A stretch of 64,000 nucleotides of DNA from Paulinella micropora (GCA_019918135.1 WBZZ01004075.1:1-64000); one strand, 5' to 3'. Shown: positions 35,553-45,449, counted from the stretch's first letter. The notes: generated by a model from the sequence alone, not told the origin. Translations and numbers: made by a program.

Positions 35553-37290
35553 CATGGCGGCCTACCCGCCCCCCCCCCGCAGTGCCAGCGGCAGCTCGCG
35601 CGCTGGCTGGACTGGGCTGACCTAGCCGCGCTGGCCTGTGTGTCGTCGTGGCACGAACGCTTGCTGCAGGCACCCGCGGTCTGGCGAGAGACCGGGATCG
35701 GCGACCGAGAGCTGGACGTAGCTCAGCCGAGGCTCCGGGCGTTGGTCGAGGTCTGGGGCCAGGCCTGGCAGGCCGGGGCGCGCCCCCGGGCGTCCGGGCT
35801 GCAGGTGCGGGCCGGGCTTCCAGATCCCCTGGCCGAGGCCCGCCGGCTAAGCCCTTGTGTGGTGATCGAGGGACTAGTGCTAAAAGACTGGCCGCCGGAG
35901 TGGAAGCCCTTCCTCTTCCGGGAGCTGCTGTGCGGCATAGCCGAGTACTGCCCGAGCTGCAAAGCCTACAGCTGCTACGTTACACAGGGCTGGCGGGCCC
36001 GGGGCTAGAAAAGCTGCCGGAGCTGCGCAAACTTCAACGTCTATCCTTCAGGTATTGCCAGGGACTGACGAACGCGGGGCTTAGGTACGTGTCAAAGCTA
36101 ACAGAGCTACAACACTTAGACCTGGGCTTTTGTGAATCACTGGTGGACGGGATGGTGAGGCAATTGCCTAACAGTCTGCGCTACTTAGACTTAAGCCTTG
36201 CCACCGGACTGAGGACGGGCGAGGGGCTGCAGGGCTTGACAGAGCTGCGACACCTGGATCTGAGCCATTGCCGGAAGCTAGAGGACGGGAGTCTGCAGTA
36301 CGTGGCAGGTTTGCCACAGCTGCGGCACCTGGCTTTGAAGGACTGCACAGGGCTAACCGACGCGGGGCTGCTAGACTTAGCGAGAATGCACCAGCTACAA
36401 TACCTAGACCTGAGCTTTTGTACTGCGCTGACGGACGCGGCGCTGGCGCACTTGACCAACCTCCGAGGGCTGCAGCACCTAAACCTCCACTCCTGCAACA
36501 AGCTGACGAGCGAGGGGCTAAGGCCTTTGGCCGGCCTTAGGAAGCTGCAACACCTGGACCTGGGGCGCTGCGTGCGGTTAACGGAGGCCGCGCTACCGCA
36601 CTTGGCAGACTTAGACTAGCTGCAGCACCTGGAGCTGACCGGGTGGGACGCCAAGGGGGGCGCGGGCCTAGCCTACCTGGCGAACAAGGGCCGGCTGCAA
36701 CACTTGAATCTGAGCCGTTGGCACCGCCTGGAGGACGCGTGGCTGGCGCCGTTGGCGGGCCTGCAGGAGCTGCGGCGCCTAGATCTGAGCTTTTGCACGC
36801 GGCTGACCGGCCGGGGGCTCCGGGGGTGGAGGCTGCCGCGCCTGCAACACCTGGACCTGGGCTATTGCGAGGGACTGCTGGACGAGGAGCTCGGGTGGTT
36901 GGCACATTTACCAGCGCTGCGGCACCTAGACCTGAGCTTTTGCACGCAACTGACCGGCGCGGGGTTCGGGGGTTTAGCGAGGCTGAGCCAGCTGCAACAC
37001 CTGGACCTGGGCCATTGCGCGGAACTGACTGACGCGGGGCTGGCGTGCCTGGCGGGCCGGCAAGGCCTGCGACACCTAAACCTTAGTTCTTGCCCGAAAC
37101 TGACCCGCGCGGGGCTGGCGTACCTGGCGGGCTTGCCAGAGCTGCTATACCTAAACGTGGACTCCTGCCCAGAAATCACGGGCGAGCGGCTCTCCCCTTC
37201 CTATGGAAGCTGAGGCACCTGCGAGACCTTAGGCCGACCAATTGCGGAGCACTGACGAGGGCGGGGGCTGGCGCGTCCGGCGGCAGGCCT
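35553..37290 (+). pseudogene. F-box-like/LRR gene with at least four lesions
   Basis: ATG 35553 begins MAAYPPPP and meets a C9 run (35571-35579), after which the coding frame changes to QLARWLDWADLAALACVSSW, an F-box-like helix. A further frame change near 35960 leads into about 17 cysteine-type LRRs (LQHLDLGFCESL, LRHLDLSHCRKL, LRHLNLSSCPKL). TAG at 36617-36619 interrupts them in frame, replacing what is probably a CAG codon (LADLD stop LQHLEL). A last frame change near 37190 continues briefly as LWKLRHLRDLRPTNCGAL. Four independent lesions make a true pseudogene more likely here than in its neighbours. It would have been a substrate receptor of an SCF-type ligase. Confidence 0.65.
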
Positions 37291-37740
37291 GCCAGAGTTG
37301 CGAATCCTCGAGGGGGGCGAAAATTGAACTCTGCCTGCCGGCTTGGCGCCAAGGCGGAGCAGGAGGGGGAGCCTACACGCCCCGCCAGAACGCGCCCCCT
37401 GACCCTCCCTTCTGCCCTCCCTTAGCCAGCGATACCGCGCTCTGGCGGGCCACCGTGTCGGACGGCCAAGGTAGCGGTGGCTCTGCCTCTCCCGCCCCCC
37501 GCCTGGCCCCCCCACGGGAGGGGGGGAGAGGGAGGCCCCCCCCCCCCCTTCTCTCCGCCCCGAGGCCGCGCCAGGGCCGCGGCCGGTGGTCGCGGCCGGT
37601 GGGCGCCGGGGCGGGGACGCCGCCCCCCCCCCGCGGCCCGCGTGCGCGTGCGGCCGCGCAGTCTCTCCCTCCCCCCGGCCGACGCCCCTCTGGCCCCGCC
37701 CGCGGCGCCCTGCTCACCCCCCAAAACGAGGGAGCTGTCC
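37291..37740. other. G/C-homopolymer intergenic region
   Basis: Dense G/C runs at 37497-37560 and 37618-37635 upstream of the RING gene. The frame is open through here but has homopolymer-type composition and no conserved look, so I start the next gene at 37741. Confidence 0.5.
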
Positions 37741-38898
37741 ATGGACGGCACCCAGCCCGCGCGGGCGCTGGCCGAGCCCGTCGACCCGGCCTGGTTCGAC
37801 TGGACCGGCCAGAGCGAGCACGAGTTCTGCTGCTGTATCTGCTCCGGCCTGCTACAGGAGGCCGTGCAGACCAAGGGGTGTGGCCATCTGTTCTGTGGCC
37901 CCTGCCTGCGGCAGTGGCGCAAGAACCGGTGCCTGCTGTGCAACCAAACACTGCCCGAAGCCGAGCCCTTCTTTCCCGACCTGTCGTGGCGGCGCCGGGT
38001 CAACCAGCTGCGGGCCCGCTGCCAGGAGTGCGGTTTCGTAGCCTGCTGGGAGTGCCAGCGCACCTGGTGGTCGTCGCACGCGCTGGTGTGCGCTGCCAAG
38101 CACACGTGCGAATTCTGCGGCGAGGCCCTGCCGGTCGGCTGCATCAATCGACACTACGGTACCTGCCCGGACGCGCCGCGGCCGGAACGCAAGGTGCTGC
38201 CCCCCCCGGAGGAGTACGTGTCCTGCAGTTTCGCCGAGCTGGGCTGTCCGTACCGGGCCCAGCGCGGCGATGCAGCGGGCTGGGCCAAACACGGTAAGCA
38301 AGGCCTGGCGGGGCACGTGGCGCTGCTGTCACCGCCCGCTCCCTGGCTGGACGACGCCTTCCCCGTCACCAAGCTGATGCACACGAAACTGCAGACGCGG
38401 AGCCCCTGGTCGGCCGAGGTGGCGCTGCCCCCCGGCCTGGCCTGCGCGTCGCTCCGCCTGACCCTGAACCCGGCGCAGGGCACCGCCACATGGGCGGCGC
38501 GCCTCGCGGCACCCGTCGGTACGAAACAGAAGCTGTACCTGGATTACGAGCTGTCGGTCAAGGAAGTCCGGCGGGCGGGAGAAGGGGGGAAGTACGAACT
38601 GGCCTCGCTAGCTCACTATGACTCTCGCGCGCAGGGCGACGGCGCCTGTGCCTTCCAGGCGGCGCCCGGCTCTTGCATCCAGGTGGGGCTGCGCCTCCTG
38701 TGGGCCTGGCCCACCCCCCGGCCCCGCCCGCCGGCCGGCCACCGCGCGCTGGGGACCGAGGTCGCGGCGCTGCAACGCCGGGTCCGGCGGCTGGAGGAGC
38801 TGCTGTCGCAGAGCCAGCCCGCCGCGCCGGCGCAGCCCGCGGCCACGTCGCCGCGCCAAGAGAAGCGAGCCAGGCAGGACGAGGCGGGCCCGTCTTGA
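37741..38898 (+). CDS. RING/TRAF-type zinc-finger protein
   Basis: 385 residues from ATG 37741 (MDGTQPARALAEPVDPAWFD). A C3HC4-like RING occupies residues about 30-70: CCCICSGLLQ, GCGHLFCGPCLRQW, CLLCNQ. TRAF-type zinc-finger segments follow (CQECGFVACWECQ, HTCEFCGEALPVGCINRHYG, CSFAELGCPY). The C-terminal half may be a MATH-like beta domain (LYLDYELSVKEV) and ends in a coiled coil (LGTEVAALQRRVRRLEELLS). By family it should be an E3 ubiquitin ligase or TRAF-like adaptor. The F-box/LRR genes around it suggest the ubiquitin system as a common target. The frame is intact. AATAAA follows at 39015-39020. Confidence 0.85.
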   Translation: MDGTQPARALAEPVDPAWFDWTGQSEHEFCCCICSGLLQEAVQTKGCGHLFCGPCLRQWRKNRCLLCNQTLPEAEPFFPDLSWRRRVNQLRARCQECGFVACWECQRTWWSSHALVCAAKHTCEFCGEALPVGCINRHYGTCPDAPRPERKVLPPPEEYVSCSFAELGCPYRAQRGDAAGWAKHGKQGLAGHVALLSPPAPWLDDAFPVTKLMHTKLQTRSPWSAEVALPPGLACASLRLTLNPAQGTATWAARLAAPVGTKQKLYLDYELSVKEVRRAGEGGKYELASLAHYDSRAQGDGACAFQAAPGSCIQVGLRLLWAWPTPRPRPPAGHRALGTEVAALQRRVRRLEELLSQSQPAAPAQPAATSPRQEKRARQDEAGPS

Positions 38899-39014
38899 GC
38901 GGGCCCGGGCGGCCGCGGGCACGGATAGGAGAGACCGTGGAGGCAGCAGAGGGTGTGGGGGGCCGCCTGGGTGGCTAGGAAACGTGATGGCGCTTCCGGC
39001 TGGTCCTGACCAGT

Positions 39015-39020
39015 AATAAA
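39015..39020 (+). terminator. Polyadenylation signal after the RING/TRAF gene
   Basis: AATAAA about 115 bp after the stop, immediately followed by four copies of a 10-bp AACCTGACGA-type repeat (39021-39058). Confidence 0.5.
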
Positions 39021-39058
39021 CCTGACGGAACCTGACGAAACCTGACGAAACCTGACGA

Positions 39059-39420
39059 CGGCGTTCTTGCCCTCCCTCCCCCCCGGCCCGGGCAGGCGGA
39101 GCCGAGCTCCCCCCGAGTGCTTGCGGGGCCCCGAGCACGGGTTAGCGGTCCGCACTACGGCCGGCCGGGTCCGCGCGCGTGCGGTGGTCTGGGGGCCAGA
39201 GAAATCTCCTGGCCGAGCGGCTAGCCGCTAACGGCCGCGCCGGCTGCCCCCCCCTCCTTCCTGTCCGGTCCCTCTGCTGGTAGCACTCATTCCTGCTCTG
39301 CGCTCCTCTCGCTGCCCTTGCACCGGTTTGGCACTCCCTCCCCTCCCCGCTACCCCCCCCCCTTTGCCCCCGAGCCACCGCCGGGGCCGCCCGGCTGCTC
39401 TGCTACAAAGCCGGCCGCTC
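39059..39420. other. Intergenic region
   Basis: C-rich spacer upstream of the next plus-strand gene, with CCCCTCCTTCC-type pyrimidine tracts. No supported gene. Confidence 0.4.
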
Positions 39421-40752
39421 ATGACGACGGCCCCTGCGGGGGCTGCACAACTGTTGGCGCTGGCCCGGGCCCGGGATTGGCTCGCTTGGGACCGCCTGGG
39501 CCAATTAGCGGTCCTGTGCCCCGAGTCGGCCCGGCGCCTGCACGAGCCGGGCTTCTGGGGGGGTTACCGTTGCCCCAAGCTCCGGCTGGAGGAGGAGGCG
39601 AGGGTGCGAACCTTCCTAGCCCTCACAGGCAACGCCTGGGACAGCGCTCGCACGCGCGTAGCAGAGCTCTGGCCGTACTCGGTGTGCCTGGAGGCCCTGG
39701 CGGGACACTGCTTTCGGAACGTGGTGGTGGACCGGGCCGTCCTCACGCCGACCTGCGGGCCACGGCAGGCGACCGCGCTCCTGCCCAGGGTCTTCCCTTG
39801 TATCAAGTGGCTGGAGCTGTGGTACGGCCGGAGCGAACTCTCCCTGGCCGAGCTGCAAGCCGTGGCCGAGCTTCGTTGCTTGGAGCGTCTGGGCCTCTCC
39901 GGCTGCACGGGGCTCACGGATGGGCTCGCGGGGCTGTCGGGGCTGCACAGCCTGCAACGCCTGGAGCTCTCCGGCTGCCACCGGCTGGAGGACGCGGGGC
40001 TCAAGGGGCTGTCGGGGCTGTGCGCCCTGCGGCACCTTAACCTCGGGGGCTGCAACCGGCTCACGGACGCCGGCCTGGCCCACTTGTCCAGGCTGCACAG
40101 CCTGCGACAGCTTGACTTATCCGGCTGCCACCAGCTCACGGGCATCGGCCTGGTCCACTTGTCCCGGCTGCACAGCCTGTGGCAGCTTGACTTGTCCCGG
40201 CTGCACAGCCTGTGGCAGCTTGACTTGTCCGGCTGCCACCAGCTCACGGACGCCGGCCCCCCCCACCTGTCCCAGCTGGACAACCTGCGGTACCTCAACC
40301 TGTCCGGCTGCAGAGTGCTCACGGACGCCGGTCTAGCCCGCTTGTCCGGGCTGCACAACCTGCGGTACCTCAACCTGTCTGGCTGCCGCCTGCTCCTGGA
40401 CGCCTGCCCCCCCTTTTCCGGACAGCACCAGCTGCGGTACCTGAAGCTCTCCGACTGCGTATCTCTCACGGACGCCGGTCTAGCCCGCTTGTCCGGGCTG
40501 AGCAGCCTGCGGTACCTCAACCTGTCCGGCTGCGACCAGTTCACGGACGCTGGTCTGGCCCACTTGTCCGGGCTGCAGGGCCTGCGGCAGCTAGACCTTT
40601 CCTACTGCGACCGGCTCACGGACGCCGGCCTGGCCCACTTGTCCGGGCTGCAGGGCCTGCGGCGCCTAGACCTGTCCGACTGCCACCGGCTCACGGACGC
40701 CGGCCTGGCCCGCTTGTCCGAGGCGCCGCACCTGCGGCTCGTGGCGCGCTAG
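39421..40752 (+). CDS. F-box-like/leucine-rich-repeat protein, intact
   Basis: 443 residues from ATG 39421 (MTTAPAGAAQLLALARARDW). The first 60 residues (LAWDRLGQLAVLCPESARRL) resemble a degenerate F-box. From residue about 150 there are roughly twelve cysteine-type LRRs, nearly identical in phrasing (LRYLNLSGC, LTDAGLARLSGL). A 33-bp tandem duplication (40166-40231) inserts 11 residues and breaks the regular 24-residue spacing. The repeats are much more alike than in the paralog at 46252, implying recent expansion or gene conversion. The likely role is recruiting proteins to an SCF ubiquitin ligase. Its 3' end converges on the XPG-like gene. Confidence 0.85.
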   Translation: MTTAPAGAAQLLALARARDWLAWDRLGQLAVLCPESARRLHEPGFWGGYRCPKLRLEEEARVRTFLALTGNAWDSARTRVAELWPYSVCLEALAGHCFRNVVVDRAVLTPTCGPRQATALLPRVFPCIKWLELWYGRSELSLAELQAVAELRCLERLGLSGCTGLTDGLAGLSGLHSLQRLELSGCHRLEDAGLKGLSGLCALRHLNLGGCNRLTDAGLAHLSRLHSLRQLDLSGCHQLTGIGLVHLSRLHSLWQLDLSRLHSLWQLDLSGCHQLTDAGPPHLSQLDNLRYLNLSGCRVLTDAGLARLSGLHNLRYLNLSGCRLLLDACPPFSGQHQLRYLKLSDCVSLTDAGLARLSGLSSLRYLNLSGCDQFTDAGLAHLSGLQGLRQLDLSYCDRLTDAGLAHLSGLQGLRRLDLSDCHRLTDAGLARLSEAPHLRLVAR

Positions 40753-40895
40753 CGGCAGTGGCGCCCCGGCAGGCATGGACCAACCGGACAGGGCACGGCG
40801 CTCTCCCCCCTCCCCGCCTGGTTGGCTGGAAGTACCAACTCCCTTCTCTCTCTCTGGTCCAGAACATAAACTAGACCCGACTCCTGCTTGCTTCT

Positions 40896-40901
40896 TTTAT
40901 T
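40896..40901 (-). terminator. Polyadenylation signal containing the XPG-like gene's stop
   Basis: On the minus strand CAA TAA AAG: the TAA stop (40899-40897) lies inside AATAAA. Confidence 0.6.
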
Positions 40902-42201
40902 GACTCGTACTGGCTACCTGGGCCGGCTCCGGCGGGGGCGCTAGGCCCCGCAGGCTCCCGATCCAGTAGTCGCACTGTTGGGTATGGAGGGTCCAGCTCT
41001 GGCGCAGCTGGTCTAGCGCCGGCAGCTTCTTGTGCACGCGGGCGAGCCGCCCGTGCAGTTCGACTGCATCACAATCCGGCGGCGCCGGCGGCCGGTTGGC
41101 CTTGAGGCTGTAGGTGTCGCAGACGTCGCGCAGGAAGCCGGCGAAGTCGGCGTACGCCAGGGTCTCGCGCGACGGGTGGTGCCTGAGCACCTGCACACGG
41201 AAGATGTACTCGCCGCCTACCCCCGGGCACACGTCCTTGTGCTGCAAAAAGTCGGAGCCGTTCAGGCGCAGCGCGCGCAGCACGGGCCACAGCTTGTGGC
41301 CCGCGCGCAGCCGCTCGTGGGTGCGGGCTAGGTCCAGCAGGTGCTTGTGGTAGAAACGCAGCCAGAGCCTGCTGCCCCGGCCGGCGGGCGAGGCCAGCAG
41401 CAGCAGGCCCAGCAGCCAGAAGTCGGTGTCCGTGGTTTCCACCGCCGCCAGCGCAGTGCGGCCGTGCAGCGACCACCACCGCAGCGCCCACCCAAAGCAC
41501 CCCACGTCGGCCTCGCCCGCCGTCACGGGCGCCCAGGGCCCGTCCCCCGCGTGCTTCTCCCACGCCTTGGCGCCGGCCGGCAGGCGCCAGCAACACCCCC
41601 CGCCGAGGTCCAGCACCACGTCCGTGCCCGCGCGGGCCAGCCGGTGCCGCAGCCAGTCCTGCCCCAGCAGGAGCTGGCCCAGGTGCCTGAGCAGCAACGC
41701 GCGCGCGGTGCGCTCCCCCAGCAGGTCTTCGACAAAGGCGCCGGGCACGACCACCGTGCCCCCCGACTGTACGTGCAGGATGCGTTCGGTGCCGGGGTCG
41801 ATGGCGAGCTCGCCGGCCGGCAGCTTGACAAACGGGCTCTTTTTCTCCAGGGCCCGGACCCGCCTGGCCTGCGTCTCGGACTTGAGCCGGGTCACGTGCT
41901 CGGGCTTGTCGGCTACCAGCACCAGCAGCGCGGGCGCCGCGCCCCCCGCCCCCGTCCAGTACTCGAGCGTGTGCGTGAGCAGGCCCGCGGCGAGCCCGGG
42001 CCACAAGCACACATTGGCCGGCGTACCGGGACGGGCCTGGCGGGCCTGGTACGCCAGCACCTGCAACTGGACCAGCGTGTCCTGCACTACGGCCACGGGG
42101 CCCAGCTCCCCGAGCGCGCCGGCGGGGTGTTCCAGCCGCGAGGCCTCCAGCTCGGCGGGGCACAGGCGCCCCAAGGTCTTCCAGCCGTCATACAAGCCCA
42201 T
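40897..42201 (-). CDS. XPG/FEN1-superfamily structure-specific nuclease
   Basis: 434 residues from ATG 42201. The start MGLYDGWKTLGRLCPAEL fits the XPG N-terminal MGxxGLWxxL pattern, and VLVADKPEHVTRLKSETQ fits the N-region loop before the basic helix, although the usual FDG is altered to VADK. The internal region is clear: TAGEADVGCFGWAL matches the ExE/D metal site, AAVETTDTDF matches the DxD site, and LNGSDFLQ...CPGVGG matches the GCDY/helix-hairpin-helix segment. Members cut DNA flaps or junctions in replication and repair. FEN1-like nucleases are also carried by many nucleocytoplasmic DNA viruses, though also by all eukaryotes. The frame is intact. The divergent G/C-rich region upstream should hold the promoter. 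Confidence 0.8.
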   Translation of the reverse strand: MGLYDGWKTLGRLCPAELEASRLEHPAGALGELGPVAVVQDTLVQLQVLAYQARQARPGTPANVCLWPGLAAGLLTHTLEYWTGAGGAAPALLVLVADKPEHVTRLKSETQARRVRALEKKSPFVKLPAGELAIDPGTERILHVQSGGTVVVPGAFVEDLLGERTARALLLRHLGQLLLGQDWLRHRLARAGTDVVLDLGGGCCWRLPAGAKAWEKHAGDGPWAPVTAGEADVGCFGWALRWWSLHGRTALAAVETTDTDFWLLGLLLLASPAGRGSRLWLRFYHKHLLDLARTHERLRAGHKLWPVLRALRLNGSDFLQHKDVCPGVGGEYIFRVQVLRHHPSRETLAYADFAGFLRDVCDTYSLKANRPPAPPDCDAVELHGRLARVHKKLPALDQLRQSWTLHTQQCDYWIGSLRGLAPPPEPAQVASTSQ

Positions 42202-42505
42202 CGAGGGTGCGGGTGGAGCAAAGGCCCCCTCCTGTTTTCTGGGCCGGCCCCGGCTGACGTGGCCCGAGGGGGCCACGCCCCCCCCGCGGACCGCCCCCCC
42301 CCTGCCGGCACGTGCCGGGCGGCGCCCGCCCGCCCCCCTCCCCCTATCACCTCCCGTGCCCCGCGGCCGCCCGGCGGTCCCTCCCCCTCCCCCTTCTCTC
42401 TCTCTGCCGGCCGGCGCCGCCAGGCCCGCACGGGCCCGCACGGGCCCGCACGGGCCCGCGCCGGCCGGGGATAGCTCGTAGCCAGTTCGCGCGACCGCCA
42501 CTTGC
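42202..42505. other. GC-rich intergenic region
   Basis: Contains C runs near 42280-42345 and four tandem copies of the 10-bp unit GGGCCCGCAC at 42423-42460. No gene seen. Confidence 0.5.
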
Positions 42506-42511
42506 TTTATT
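42506..42511 (-). terminator. Polyadenylation signal for the C2H2 gene
   Basis: Minus-strand AATAAA, 11-16 bases after the TAA stop at 42522. Confidence 0.55.
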
Positions 42512-42521
42512 GAGCCGTGGT

Positions 42522-43130
42522 TTAGGGTGACGCAGGGGAAGAGGGAGGGGGGGGTGTGAGTCCGCCCACGAACGGGGGGGGGGCTACAAGAGGAACAGAG
42601 CGAGGTCCCCCCTGGCTGGATCCACTTGAGGCTGGAGTACGTGGCACCGGGGCCGGAGAGCGCGAGCGGGGGCAGGTTCTCGAAGCAAGGGTCAGAGGGG
42701 GATCCTCCTCCCGGGGATCCTCCGGGTCGCGGCCCGGGGCCTGTCCTGCGCAGCCGTGGTACGGGTCGGCCGGGCCGGGCGCTGGCTCGAGCGGCAGCCG
42801 CCGGCGCTGGCCCGACGCCGGTCCTAGCTGGCGCAGGCGTGGGGGCAGGGGGCGCCGTTGGGGCCGCCGTGGGGGAAGCCGCGGTGGCGGGGGCCGCGAT
42901 GGCGGGGGCTGGGTCACCGACGACTGGCGTCGCCGCGTCGGGCGGGCTAAGAAGAGGGGCGGTGGCGGCGCTGCTGCACTTCCCTGCTCGTCGCGGGGGG
43001 GTCGCCACGCCGAGGGCGGCTGGCCAGCCCAGACATGCAAGGCAACGTGGAGAGCTAGCTCCTCTCGTCGGAGGTAGCGCTCGGGACAGAAGAGGCAAGG
43101 GAAAGACTGGGGCAGCGTGGCCTGAGCCAT
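42522..43130 (-). CDS. C2H2 zinc-finger protein, full-length copy
   Basis: 202 residues from ATG 43130 (MAQATLPQSFPCLFCPERYL). One classical C2H2 finger: C-x2-C, 12 residues, H-x3-H (CLFC...LALHVALH). The rest is a Pro/Arg-rich low-complexity region. The first roughly 75 codons are repeated twice downstream (44541 and 45950). A single finger could bind DNA weakly or mediate protein contact. The GC-rich tail's frame is not strongly constrained, so only the N-terminal third is well supported. Confidence 0.6.
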   Translation of the reverse strand: MAQATLPQSFPCLFCPERYLRREELALHVALHVWAGQPPSAWRPPRDEQGSAAAPPPPLFLARPTRRRQSSVTQPPPSRPPPPRLPPRRPQRRPLPPRLRQLGPASGQRRRLPLEPAPGPADPYHGCAGQAPGRDPEDPREEDPPLTLASRTCPRSRSPAPVPRTPASSGSSQGGPRSVPLVAPPPFVGGLTPPPPSSPASP

Positions 43131-43242
43131 CTACCCCGTGGCGAATCGACTTTTGGCACTGCGCCGAGGGAGGCGTCGGCCGCCAGCCCCTCCCCGGGCG
43201 CATGGACCACCGCCCTCCCCCCCGCGCGCCACGCCCTGGCGC

Positions 43243-43450
43243 CGCGCGCCAGGCCACGCCTCCTGCCTGCCGCCCCCCCCTCCCGCCGGCCACGCCTCCT
43301 GCCTGCCGCCCCCCCCTCCCGCCGGCCACGCCTCCTGCCTGCCGCCCCCCCCCCCTCCCGCCGGCCACGCCTCCTGCCTGCCGCCCCCCCTCCCGCCGGC
43401 CACGCCTCCTGCCCGCCTCCCCCCCCCCCCCCCCGCTGGCCACGCGTCCT
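43243..43450. repeat. 36-bp GC minisatellite
   Basis: About five units of GGCCACGCCTCCTGCCTGCC plus a C/T-rich end. The same array recurs at 44653-44860 with different C-run lengths, and degenerate units lie at 46040-46170. Confidence 0.85.
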
Positions 43451-43515
43451 GCCCCCGCGCGTGGGGGGTAGGCGGCGGACGTCCCTCCTCCCCAAAAAAG
43501 TGTGTAGCAGCCAAC

Positions 43516-44039
43516 ATGTCTCAAGAGCAACGTCAGGGGTGCCAGCACAACAAAGACGGGTCCGTTCCCCTTTCTAAGCGTGTAAAAGCGTTTCTACCTG
43601 CACTGCTCAGTTTTTGTGCATGCCCCGCAGGTCAGACTTTACTGGAGGTGCTGAAATCACAGATGAACAGCTGGAGCAGGCTCTGAAGGCACGGCCAGAC
43701 CTCAAGAAACTTGTTCTCTCCGGCTGCAAAAACATCACGAACAAGGGCTTAAAACACGTGGCGGAACTGGCCAAGAAGCTCGAGGAGCTCAATCTCACGA
43801 ACTGCGAGATCGGCATGGCTGGTCTCGACTACTTCAAGGCTGTCCGAACGCTGCAAAAGCTACATGTCAAGGGTTGCCAACACATTCCAGGAGACTACAT
43901 CAAAGAATTTTGCATGGCACGCCAGTGTTGCACAGTTTTTGATGCAACAGGAGGCAATACTTGGAGCTCATTGCAAGCCGAGCGAGAGGCATCTAGACAG
44001 TATTATGCAAATGGCGGTTTGCCAAGGTGGGGCCGTTGA
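43516..44039 (+). CDS. Small leucine-rich-repeat protein, copy 1
   Basis: The body reads from 43620 (MPRRSDFTGGAEITDEQLEQ) to TGA 44037-44039, with LRRs LKKLVLSGCKNITNKGL, LEELNLTNCEIGMAG and LQKLHVKGCQHIP. An upstream ATG at 43516 (MSQEQRQGCQHNKDGSVPL) is in another frame. A very short intron (GTAAAAGCG...CTGCTCAG, 43582-43610, 29 nt) would join the two in phase, but that is speculative. Otherwise the start is 43620. Codon and base composition is markedly less GC-rich than its surroundings, suggesting another origin. AATAAA follows at 44096. It is identical to the copy at 44926-45449. Confidence 0.7.
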
Positions 44040-44250
44040 ATCTTTTTTGTGGGCGTGCGTCCCGCCCTCGCGGCCCTTGTTACTAATCGTAGTTTAATAA
44101 ATAAACGAAATATTTTTGCTCGGAGGTTTTTTTGTGTGGCCAGAGCTGCAGCAAGCTCTTTTTTTGCTCGCACTTTCTTTTCTTTACAGGATCTGGCGCT
44201 CATGATTAGTCGCCTCGCGTTCGCCGTGTACGAGGCCCGGCCTTTCACGG

Positions 44251-44541
44251 CTAGGCCTTTGGCGGCTGACAGGCGTGCCGGTCCCGCTCGAGGTGCCGTC
44301 CATCCCGCGGTGGCGGAGGCTGGGTCACCGACGACTGGCGTCGCCGCGGCGGGCGGGCTAAGAAGAGGGACGGTGGTGGCACTGCTGCACTTCCCTGCTC
44401 GTCGCGGGGGGGTCGCCACGCCGAGGGCGGCTGGCCAGCCCAGACATGCAAGGCCACGTGGAGAGCTAGCTCCTCTCGTCGGAGGTAGCGCTCGGGACAG
44501 AAGAGGCAAGGGAAAGACTGGGGCAGCGTGGCCTGAGCCAT
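44251..44541 (-). CDS. C2H2 zinc-finger protein, truncated copy 2
   Basis: 96 residues from ATG 44541. It shares the finger and flanking sequence with the gene at 43130 but diverges after about residue 75 at the edge of the duplicated unit, ending at 44251. Probably a by-product of the tandem duplication. Confidence 0.5.
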   Translation of the reverse strand: MAQATLPQSFPCLFCPERYLRREELALHVALHVWAGQPPSAWRPPRDEQGSAAVPPPSLFLARPPRRRQSSVTQPPPPRDGRHLERDRHACQPPKA

Positions 44542-44652
44542 CTACCCCGTGGCGAATCGACTTTTGGCACTGCGCCGAGGGAGGCGTCGGCCGCCAGCCC
44601 CTCCCCGGGCGCATGGACCACCGCCCTCCCCCCCGCGCGCCACGCCCTGGCG

Positions 44653-44860
44653 CCGCGCGCCAGGCCACGCCTCCTGCCTGCCGCCCCCCCCTCCCGCCGG
44701 CCACGCCTCCTGCCTGCCGCCCCCCCTCCCGCCGGCCACGCCTCCTGCCTGCCGCCCCCCCCCCTCCCGCCGGCCACGCCTCCTGCCTGCCGCCCCCCCT
44801 CCCGCCGGCCACGCCTCCTGCCCGCCCCCCCCCCCCCCCCCCCCCGCTGGCCACGCGTCC
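44653..44860. repeat. 36-bp GC minisatellite, second array
   Basis: Same unit as 43243-43450, carried in the second duplicated unit. Confidence 0.85.
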
Positions 44861-44925
44861 TGCCCCCGCGCGTGGGGGGTAGGCGGCGGACGTCCCTCCT
44901 CCCCAAAAAGTGTGTAGCAGCCAAC

Positions 44926-45449
44926 ATGTCTCAAGAGCAACGTCAGGGGTGCCAGCACAACAAAGACGGGTCCGTTCCCCTTTCTAAGCGTGTAAAAGCG
45001 TTTCTACCTGCACGGCTCAGTTTTTGTGCATGCCCCGCAGGTCAGACTTTACTGGAGGTGCTGAAATCACAGATGAACAGCTGGAGCAGGCTCTGAAGGC
45101 ACGGCCAGACCTCAAGAAACTTGTTCTCTCCGGCTGCAAAAACATCACGAACAAGGGCTTAAAACACGTGGCGGAACTGGCCAAGAAGCTCGAGGAGCTC
45201 AATCTCACGAACTGCGAGATCGGCATGGCTGGTCTCGACTACTTCAAGGCTGTCCGAACGCTGCAAAAGCTACATGTCAAGGGTTGCCAACACATTCCAG
45301 GAGACTACATCAAAGAATTTTGCATGGCACGCCAGTGTTGCACAGTTTTTGATGCAACAGGAGGCAATACTTGGAGCTCATTGCAAGCCGAGCGAGAGGC
45401 ATCTAGACAGTATTATGCAAATGGCGGTTTGCCAAGGTGGGGCCGTTGA
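44926..45449 (+). CDS. Small leucine-rich-repeat protein, copy 2
   Basis: Copy of 43516-44039, offset by 1410 bp. The 141-residue body is identical; one difference (CACTGCTCAG to CACGGCTCAG) lies in the possible intron, just before its acceptor. ATG options are 44926 and 45030, as for copy 1. Identity implies very recent duplication or ongoing conversion. Confidence 0.7.

Noticed and set aside
43055-43548. Extension of the 40897-42201 frame upstream to 43548 as one 883-residue protein
   Set aside because: The upstream part is Gly/Arg low complexity from the minisatellite, crosses the zinc-finger gene, and lacks the XPG start context found at 42201.
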